IMG/VR virus record: IMGVR_UViG_3300014492_000031
Location: 1 to 24,186 of that record
Direction: 5' to 3' (one strand)
DNA from: a virus
Length of the DNA: 24,186 bases
Shown here: positions 20,416 to 24,186 of the stretch, one piece after another
How positions within the stretch are numbered: position 1 is the stretch's first letter
Layout: each line of letters starts with the position of its first letter
Program-made: the position numbers and the translations under genes
The notes under the pieces: model-generated
Databases searched by the model: none
Seen by the model: only the letters and a program-made list of their open reading frames with translations
What the model was told of the DNA's origin: nothing

Positions 20416-20593
20416 CCTTTCCGGCTAAGATAGCCCGAAGGTGCTTTCGATCTGCGGCCCCTACCCTAGGCTCCCGCACCGAGCCGCGGCCCTCGCGGTA
20501 CCGGGCGAACTTGCCGTCCCGCTCCCGAGGGTGCAGGCGCTCGAAGGCGGTGTCTTCCAACAGTTGGGGCACTATGGTTCGCAGGTGCTTCAC
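20390..20593 (-). CDS. Hypothetical 67-residue basic protein
   Basis: The start is GTG at 20593, with no ribosome-binding site; a TATAAATA late-promoter core ends at 20599, so the predicted transcript starts at or next to the GTG. The product MKHLRTIVPQLLEDTAFERL continues HPRERDGKFARYREGRGSV, then RKHLRAILAGKVDIEDSLG. The FERLHPR-x-x-x-GKF pattern recalls short basic motifs in phage virion proteins, and a FERLHPR segment also occurs in the large fusion enzyme (about residue 788). Late expression and this motif suggest a virion role, with low certainty. Confidence 0.6.
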   Translation of the reverse strand: MKHLRTIVPQLLEDTAFERLHPRERDGKFARYREGRGSVREPRVGAADRKHLRAILAGKVDIEDSLG

Positions 20594-20598
20594 GGTGA

Positions 20599-20606
20599 TA
20601 TTTATA
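20599..20606 (-). promoter_or_regulatory. T4 late promoter core, exact TATAAATA
   Basis: The minus strand reads TATAAATA, the full T4 consensus. Start of transcription about six bases downstream would fall on the GTG of the 67-residue gene (20593), giving a leaderless message. It lies back-to-back with the plus-strand early promoter at 20612. Confidence 0.7.
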
Positions 20607-20611
20607 AGGGA

Positions 20612-20640
20612 TTGACACGGGACCCGAACTGTGGTATTAT
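20612..20640 (+). promoter_or_regulatory. Sigma70 promoter of plus-strand early module (TTGACA-17-TATTAT)
   Basis: TTGACA is at 20612-20617 and TATTAT at 20635-20640, spaced 17 bases. Start is predicted near 20647, 24 bases before the ATG at 20671. A small inverted repeat GCCT-AAAT-AGGC at 20642-20653 overlaps the start site. This is the only strong plus-strand promoter I see. Confidence 0.92.
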
Positions 20641-20670
20641 AGCCTAAATAGGCCAGACCCGGAGGTACCC

Positions 20671-20892
20671 ATGTCCGCGACTATAATTCCATTCAGGCCT
20701 AGGAAAAGGGTCGCCGAAGTTCCCGACATCGTCGAGTTCGATACACGGGCCGACATGATAAAGTGGATGCGCGAGGAGCTGGACCCCGAGGACTACTTCG
20801 ACCTGCTGGAAGCGTATTCGGACCCCTCGATAAGGGACGCTCTGGATCCCGAGATGATCGAGATGTTGGACTGTTTTGTGAACTTGGAGTAG
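20671..20892 (+). CDS. Hypothetical 73-residue acidic early protein
   Basis: GGAGG five bases before the ATG at 20671 and the promoter at 20612 support this gene. The product begins MSATIIPFRPRKRVAEVPDI, with a basic N-terminal patch, then becomes strongly acidic: DMIKWMREELDPEDYFDLLE, DPSIRDALDPEMIEMLDCFV. It is mostly helical. The acidic helical body and strong early expression suit a host-takeover or inhibitor protein, but that is a guess. No family recognised. Confidence 0.8.
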   Translation: MSATIIPFRPRKRVAEVPDIVEFDTRADMIKWMREELDPEDYFDLLEAYSDPSIRDALDPEMIEMLDCFVNLE

Positions 20893-20896
20893 CGAC

Positions 20897-21157
20897 ATGG
20901 CAAGACGCAAAGCGCTCCTGACGGAGGTCCCGCCCCCGTCGACGCAGCCAACGACTAAGAACGAACTCGTTGCGTACCTTAGGGAGACGATGCAGCCCGA
21001 ACTGTTCGCGCTGTTCTCCTGCGCGGTGGTCTCCGAGGAGGTCTACGAGCACTCCGGAACACCTACCCAGGACATGGTGAGGCTCTGGTGGTCCCTCCCG
21101 AATCTTGGGACGCGACACGTCTTCGTGGTGGAGGAGAAGGGGAAAGTCGACGCCTAG
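20897..21157 (+). CDS. Hypothetical 86-residue early protein
   Basis: The ATG at 20897 has GGAG seven bases upstream, at the end of the previous gene. The product starts MARRKALLTEVPPPSTQPTT and continues with a helix (KNELVAYLRETMQPELFALF), SCAVVSEEVYEH, DMVRLWWSLPNLG and a strand (RHVFVVEEKGKVDA). No membrane segment or known motif. It is the second gene of the plus-strand early module, with no gap large enough for another promoter. Confidence 0.75.
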   Translation: MARRKALLTEVPPPSTQPTTKNELVAYLRETMQPELFALFSCAVVSEEVYEHSGTPTQDMVRLWWSLPNLGTRHVFVVEEKGKVDA

Positions 21158-21164
21158 GACCGGG

Positions 21165-21392
21165 TTGATCCCTCGAAACACGCGCGCGTACCCCAACTCC
21201 CGTCAGATATTCATCAGACACATCGGGATACGCGTGTCGGAGTCCCTGGCGGACTCCCTCAGTCAGTACGCGGAGGACGTCGGGAAGACCCCGTCCGAGT
21301 GCGCGCGCGAGGCGATCGCGGAGTACCTTCGGGTCCGAAAAGGTCTCTTGGTTCACGGAGAATCTGTCATACCATGGGTTACAAAAAACTAG
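21165..21392 (+). CDS. Ribbon-helix-helix DNA-binding protein
   Basis: The likely start is TTG at 21165, with AGGA upstream and the previous TAG eight bases away; the frame also extends to 21105 over the upstream gene. The core RHIGIRVSESLADSLSQYAE continues into DVGKTPSECAREAIAEYLRV. This fits the Arc/MetJ/CopG ribbon-helix-helix pattern: one strand with alternating exposed residues (I-x-I-R-V), then two helices joined by a G-K-T-P turn. Such proteins bind operator DNA as dimers and often act as repressors. It probably regulates early genes, perhaps through palindromes near 20642 or 18625. The start is uncertain. Confidence 0.75.
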   Translation: MIPRNTRAYPNSRQIFIRHIGIRVSESLADSLSQYAEDVGKTPSECAREAIAEYLRVRKGLLVHGESVIPWVTKN

Positions 21393-21559
21393 ATCCAATG
21401 CATCGAGCACGGGAGAAGCAAGAGGCTCGAGAGCTCTTCGCCGGTGACCCTCGAAATGGGTTCTTTAGCTCCATCAGCTTTCGCAACTTCCGCATCGTGT
21501 CGATAGGCGGAAAGCCCCTCAAGACTTCTCCACCAGTCGGACTACCCAGAGATCGTTAG
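21374..21559 (+). CDS. Hypothetical 61-residue basic protein
   Basis: The ATG at 21374 overlaps the end of the ribbon-helix-helix gene. The product is MGYKKLDPMHRAREKQEARE followed by LFAGDPRNGFFSSISFRNFR and IVSIGGKPLKTSPPVG. The N-terminal half is a charged helix and the second half could form strands. The nearest GGAG is about 13 bases upstream, which is far. The 3' end overlaps the convergent protease gene by 41 bases. It is plausible as the last gene of the early module, but the support is moderate. Confidence 0.5.
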   Translation: MGYKKLDPMHRAREKQEARELFAGDPRNGFFSSISFRNFRIVSIGGKPLKTSPPVGLPRDR

Positions 21560-22292
21560 TCAGATCTGAATTTAGAATATAATCCATAGGCATCGTGCCG
21601 TACCCGTGGTTCCCCCAGTCCGATCCCCAAGAATTACGAATTATGTACAGGCTCGAGGCGGGTACCGTCCCGACGATCGCCATCGCGTGGCCGCCCGTGG
21701 GAGCGTCCGTAGCCGACGGCATCGGGATGTTACCGGTGGCGGCCACCGCGTCCGAATCGAGGGCGTCGAACACCGAGCTCCCGAACGAGACTGGGAAGCC
21801 CGCGGCTAGACACACGGATATAGCTGCCTGCGTTTGCGCGACGCTCGAGTACTCAATGATCTTGTCGGTTGTTGCGTCCGTGTAGGACTGTACCGGCGGC
21901 TCGACGATGACCTTTGACGGGTCGAAGGGCCAGTCGGTCTCCGGGGGTGCGCCGATGGTCGCGAGGGACTTTATGGCGTCGCGTATCTCGCAGCCGTCGT
22001 CCTGGTCCGTGCCCCCCTCCAGCTTCCGAGCGTTGAAATACGTAAATAGACGACTGGGAACGAAATTCGGTAGCCCCTCCACCATCCTTCCGTACTGAAC
22101 CTGAAACGTTGTCGCCTGAGCCACACAGCTGGAGGTATTTGCTTGGTCGTATATCGGGGGACACTTCTGTCGAAGGTCGTACGTGCCGTTGAGGAGGATG
22201 GCCGGGACGGGGGACGCCAGTTTGACTCGGTATAGAGCGTCCCGATGGTCGAGGCTGTCGCAAATGTAACCGCTACAGGTGTGATTCGGCAT
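21519..22292 (-). CDS. Papain-like cysteine protease (C1A family)
   Basis: The 257-residue protein carries the full papain-type catalytic set: Gln50 and Cys56 in YDQANTSSCVAQA, His202 in GGHAMAIVG, and Asn220 in IIRNSWGSDWGNHGYG. The usual GSC is replaced by SSC. The start is MPNHTCSGYICDSLDHRDAL, with AGGGAG about ten bases upstream of the ATG at 22292 and a late promoter at 22318. There is no signal peptide or propeptide of the usual length, so it is probably made active in the cytoplasm or loaded into virions. Late timing fits a virion or lysis role more than early takeover. C1A proteases are uncommon in T4-like phages as far as I know. Confidence 0.9.
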   Translation of the reverse strand: MPNHTCSGYICDSLDHRDALYRVKLASPVPAILLNGTYDLRQKCPPIYDQANTSSCVAQATTFQVQYGRMVEGLPNFVPSRLFTYFNARKLEGGTDQDDGCEIRDAIKSLATIGAPPETDWPFDPSKVIVEPPVQSYTDATTDKIIEYSSVAQTQAAISVCLAAGFPVSFGSSVFDALDSDAVAATGNIPMPSATDAPTGGHAMAIVGTVPASSLYIIRNSWGSDWGNHGYGTMPMDYILNSDLTNDLWVVRLVEKS

Positions 22293-22317
22293 TCGACGGT
22301 ACTCCCTTGATCGAGAG

Positions 22318-22325
22318 TATTTATC
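22318..22325 (-). promoter_or_regulatory. T4-type late promoter (GATAAATA)
   Basis: The minus strand reads GATAAATA 25 bases before the ATG of the papain-like protease. The leader contains AGGGAG. The rtcB terminator lies just upstream, so the protease forms its own late unit. Confidence 0.82.
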
Positions 22326-22334
22326 CGTCGAACG

Positions 22335-22363
22335 AAAGGGGGCTCAGCGCCCCTTTTCGTTTT
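22335..22363. terminator. Bidirectional hairpin terminator after rtcB
   Basis: A perfect 7-bp stem AAAGGGG/CCCCTTT (22335-22341 with 22350-22356) has an 8-base loop. On the plus strand TTTTCGTTTT follows; on the minus strand TTTCGTT. The rtcB stop codon is inside the loop. It insulates rtcB from the late protease promoter and would stop antisense transcription from the plus-strand module. Confidence 0.7.
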
Positions 22364-23534
22364 CCAGGTGGTCCCTTCGGGACTTCTTCCACTTCCTGTC
22401 CCGTCGGACCGAGTCGACGCCCTTGATGTTGATCACGGGCACGACGCGGTGGACGACATCCACGAGCTCGCGCTGCGCGTCCATGACATCGAAGATGTTC
22501 TTGTACGCGTAGGGCGCCTCGTCGAGAGTGTCCTCCGTGACCGTGGCGGTCACCCCCTTCATGGTATTCTGGAACGCGTCCAGGGACAGCGTCTCCTTCG
22601 CGGCCCTTCGACCGAGCACCCTTCCCGCCCCGTGGGACGAGGAGTACAGCGAGTCGGGGTTACCCTTCCCGCGAACGATGAAGGACCCGTCGCGCATGTT
22701 TCCCGGAATCACGCCCATCATCCCCTCCTCCGCGTGGGTCGCGCCCTTGCGGTGGATCCACAGGCCGTCGCGGAGGACCGCGTGGTTGTGGTTGCGGTTG
22801 ATGAGCTGCGACCAGTCCGGAGCGCCGCCGGCGTACTTGCCGATGACCCGCGCGGTCCGCGCCAGCATCTCCCTTCGGTTGGCCAGGGCCAGCTCCAGGC
22901 ACCATTCGAGGTCCTGGATATAATCCTGTCCCCGAGCGCTGTCGATGTGGAGGGCGTGGTGGCCCTCCTTCGGTCCGTCCCCGCCAGACGCCATCGTCAT
23001 GTAGTGGGTGGCGCACGCGTGGCCGGGACCCCTCGAGCCGGAGTGGATGACGATCCAGGTCGTCCCCTCCTCGTCGGTCCCGACCTCGATGAAGTGGTTC
23101 CCTCCGCCGAGGGTCCCGATCGCCTTCCTCCACTGCTTCTTCTCGCGTATCTCGTCGAGCTTCAGCGACACAGGCATGCTCGCGAGCCTCTCGACGTCGT
23201 CGCTCTCGACCTCCGCTTGGTTCAGCGAGAAGCCGGTCGGCACAGCGCCGTAGATGCGGTCGAAGATCTCCTTTCGGTTCGCCTCCAGGTTCGGACGCTT
23301 GGTGTCCAGCGGCACGGCGCTCATGCCGCAGCCGATGTCGTAGCCCACCCACGCGGGCACGACGAACTCGGTCGTGGCAGCGACCGCCCCGATGGGCAGG
23401 CTGTACCCGGTGTGGGCGTCCGGCATGAGCGCGGCCTGAACGACCATGCCCGAGTCCAGCGCGCCGTAGAACTGGTCGAGCGCCACCTGCTCGAAGCCCT
23501 CGCCGAATATGCGGTGCTTTACGTGGTGTTCCAT
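22344..23534 (-). CDS. rtcB: RtcB, RNA-splicing/repair ligase
   Basis: The 396-residue product joins RNA 2',3'-cyclic phosphate or 3'-phosphate ends to 5'-OH ends, using GTP and Mn2+. Motifs in order: PDAHTGYSLPIG (38-49), GYDIGCG (64-70, metal Cys69), GTLGGGNHFIEVG (140-152), HSGSRGPGH (164-172), NHNHA (248-252), HRKGATHAE (261-269), VIPGNM (275-280), and SSSHGAGR (298-305) with His301 as the guanylylated residue, then AYKNI. The length is that of bacterial RtcB. I start at the ATG at 23534, one base after the upstream TGA; the longer frame overlaps the neighbour. It probably repairs tRNA or other RNA cut by host nucleases. Confidence 0.96.
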   Translation of the reverse strand: MEHHVKHRIFGEGFEQVALDQFYGALDSGMVVQAALMPDAHTGYSLPIGAVAATTEFVVPAWVGYDIGCGMSAVPLDTKRPNLEANRKEIFDRIYGAVPTGFSLNQAEVESDDVERLASMPVSLKLDEIREKKQWRKAIGTLGGGNHFIEVGTDEEGTTWIVIHSGSRGPGHACATHYMTMASGGDGPKEGHHALHIDSARGQDYIQDLEWCLELALANRREMLARTARVIGKYAGGAPDWSQLINRNHNHAVLRDGLWIHRKGATHAEEGMMGVIPGNMRDGSFIVRGKGNPDSLYSSSHGAGRVLGRRAAKETLSLDAFQNTMKGVTATVTEDTLDEAPYAYKNIFDVMDAQRELVDVVHRVVPVINIKGVDSVRRDRKWKKSRRDHLENEKGR

Positions 23535-23535
23535 C

Positions 23536-23808
23536 TCAGTGTCCCATCTCGAATAAATGCCAGACGAACTGCCCATCCTGTGTGGTGCCTACATACGCAG
23601 CGTCTTCTGAGATCTCCCAGCCGGTCCCATGGACGCAGAATACATGTGGCTCGTAGCGCTCTCGCTCCAAAGCAGCGTCGTGCTCTGCCCAGACGAAGAA
23701 ACGACCGGCCTGCATACCGAAGTGTCGAAATGTCGATCCATGCACCGTCTCCACCTTCACGGTGTCGCCAGGAGAACCGGGCACCTGATATTTGAAGAGC
23801 TTTCTCAT
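23536..23808 (-). CDS. DUF7352-like small protein
   Basis: The ATG at 23808 has AAGGGG six bases upstream. The 90-residue product shows LFKYQVPGSPGDTVKVETV, GMQAGRFFVWAEHD, VFCVHGTGWEI and AAYVGTTQDGQFVWHLFE. That order (FKY...P, a strand, VWA, GTG, then GT-x-x-x-G-x-FVWHLF) matches the phage and bacterial DUF7352 family as I recall it. No function is known for the family. The stop is one base from the rtcB ATG, so the two are co-transcribed. Confidence 0.82.
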   Translation of the reverse strand: MRKLFKYQVPGSPGDTVKVETVHGSTFRHFGMQAGRFFVWAEHDAALERERYEPHVFCVHGTGWEISEDAAYVGTTQDGQFVWHLFEMGH

Positions 23809-23841
23809 TTTCTACCCCTTATGAAGCCCTCTCCGGGACAC

Positions 23842-23955
23842 TCATGTTGTCTTTTTTTGCTCACCAGTGTTTGGATTTGTCCACCAATGGGAACCCAGAC
23901 AGAACTTCCTACGCTTACGATCGCGCCAGAGATAGACAAACCCATAGCATTCCAT
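23842..23955 (-). pseudogene. Truncated GIY-YIG endonuclease remnant (37 codons)
   Basis: An open frame begins MECYGFVYLWRDRKRRKFCL and continues GSHWWTNPNTGEQKKTT, then stops. YGFVYLW...FCLGSHW is the first half of a GIY-YIG catalytic domain as seen in phage endonucleases (consensus G-F-V-Y-x-W...Y-x-I-G-x-H-W). The rest of the domain, including the catalytic Glu, is missing. There is no ribosome-binding site; a weak TAGAAT (23966-23961) precedes it without a good -35. I read it as a decayed homing endonuclease. It differs from the intact copy at 19630. Confidence 0.65.
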
Positions 23956-23990
23956 GGATTATTCTACCACAAGAGCAGCCAAAAGAACAC

Positions 23991-24155
23991 CTATTTTTTT
24001 GCGGCACCTTTGCGCTTCCCCGTTCCCTTCACGGGGCCCCCGCGCTGCACGTGCTCGAAGCGGACCTCCTCGGAGCTGCCGCGCATGCGGCGCTTCGCCT
24101 GGTTGTTGCTGAGTCCGTGCTTCACGGCGTATTCGAAGGTTTGAACGTTCGTCAT
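23991..24155 (-). CDS. Small basic protein, 54 residues
   Basis: The ATG at 24155 is preceded by an A-rich AGAAAGA stretch rather than a clean ribosome-binding site. The product MTNVQTFEYAVKHGLSNNQA continues KRRMRGSSEEVRFEHVQRGG and ends with a Lys-rich tail (PVKGTGKRKGAAKK). The first half looks like a small helical (possibly helix-turn-helix) unit and the tail would bind nucleic acid. No family recognised. The codon use and composition match neighbouring genes. Confidence 0.65.
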   Translation of the reverse strand: MTNVQTFEYAVKHGLSNNQAKRRMRGSSEEVRFEHVQRGGPVKGTGKRKGAAKK

Positions 24156-24186
24156 ATCTTTTTCTTTCTGTTGAATGTACGCCCCG

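Noticed and set aside
22368-23795. Plus-strand frame of 475 codons
   Set aside because: It is the complement of rtcB and the DUF7352-like gene, both of which have clear family motifs. The composition is typical of antisense frames in GC-rich DNA.
23961-23990. TAGAAT as a -10 box upstream of the GIY-YIG remnant
   Set aside because: There is no acceptable -35 hexamer at 16-18 bases. It may be the decayed promoter of the lost gene, but I do not list it as a promoter.
1-24186. tRNA genes, common in T4-like phages
   Set aside because: I found no cloverleaf with a GGTTCGAATCC-type T-arm in the few non-coding stretches, all of which are under about 100 bases and explained by promoters or hairpins. 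A tRNAscan-SE run would settle it.

Overview
The window is a piece of a lytic, T4-like (tailed, contractile-type) bacteriophage genome. The diagnostic genes are a T4 gp43-type family B DNA polymerase, a UvsX recombinase, a gp41-type replicative helicase, and several small genes of the kind that sit beside uvsX in marine T4-like phages. On the transcribed strand there are also copies of the T4-type late promoter core [G/T]ATAAATA. Base composition is clearly GC-rich, which is unusual for T4-like phages. I cannot name the host. The sigma70-type promoters (TTGACA, 17 bp, TATAAT) indicate a bacterium, and the amidase and peptidase lysis enzymes fit that.

Almost everything is on the minus strand, so transcription runs from high to low coordinates. 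Genes are packed with ATGA, GTGA or TGATG overlaps. From right to left: (i) 24155-22344, a small basic protein, a truncated GIY-YIG endonuclease remnant, a DUF7352-like protein and the RNA ligase RtcB, ended by a hairpin; (ii) 22325-21519, a papain-like cysteine protease behind its own late promoter; (iii) 20612-21559, a short plus-strand early module with a near-perfect sigma70 promoter, including a ribbon-helix-helix protein; (iv) 20593-19159, small minus-strand genes invaded by a plus-strand GIY-YIG homing endonuclease; (v) 19162-17733, small early genes including a 32-residue membrane peptide; (vi) 17716-16468, a lysis group (amidase, CHAP-like peptidase, 47-residue membrane protein); (vii) 16471-9730, the replication and recombination block (DNA polymerase, ParB-like protein, orotate phosphoribosyltransferase-like protein, a paralogous gene pair, UvsX); (viii) 9728-7357, the helicase and three conserved small proteins, ended by a terminator; (ix) 7282-1, a late block behind a late promoter: PD-(D/E)XK-like nuclease, a giant ligase/nucleotidyltransferase/kinase fusion, a Lys-rich modular virion-type protein, a 61-residue protein and the start of a structural protein.

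The most interesting unit is the late block. The 1275-residue protein starts with MKSFSTFLLTE, which looks like a T4 capsid-targeting sequence ending in a prohead-protease site. It then appears to carry a covalent nucleotidyltransferase (RNA/DNA ligase-like) domain, an HIGH-type nucleotidyltransferase domain and a P-loop kinase domain. The kinase region lies between 39-bp direct repeats that match at 38 positions. With the nuclease-like protein directly upstream, and RtcB elsewhere in the window, this suggests a virion-packaged nucleic-acid repair or nucleotide-processing enzyme that may be injected with the DNA. That role is inference.

Other points of note: a perfect hairpin next to the ribosome-binding site of the polymerase gene (candidate autogenous operator, as in T4 and RB69); evidence that the homing endonuclease replaced the 3' end of its neighbour; and a 17-codon ORF fused from pieces of two nearby genes. 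No tRNA, rRNA or CRISPR array was recognised.
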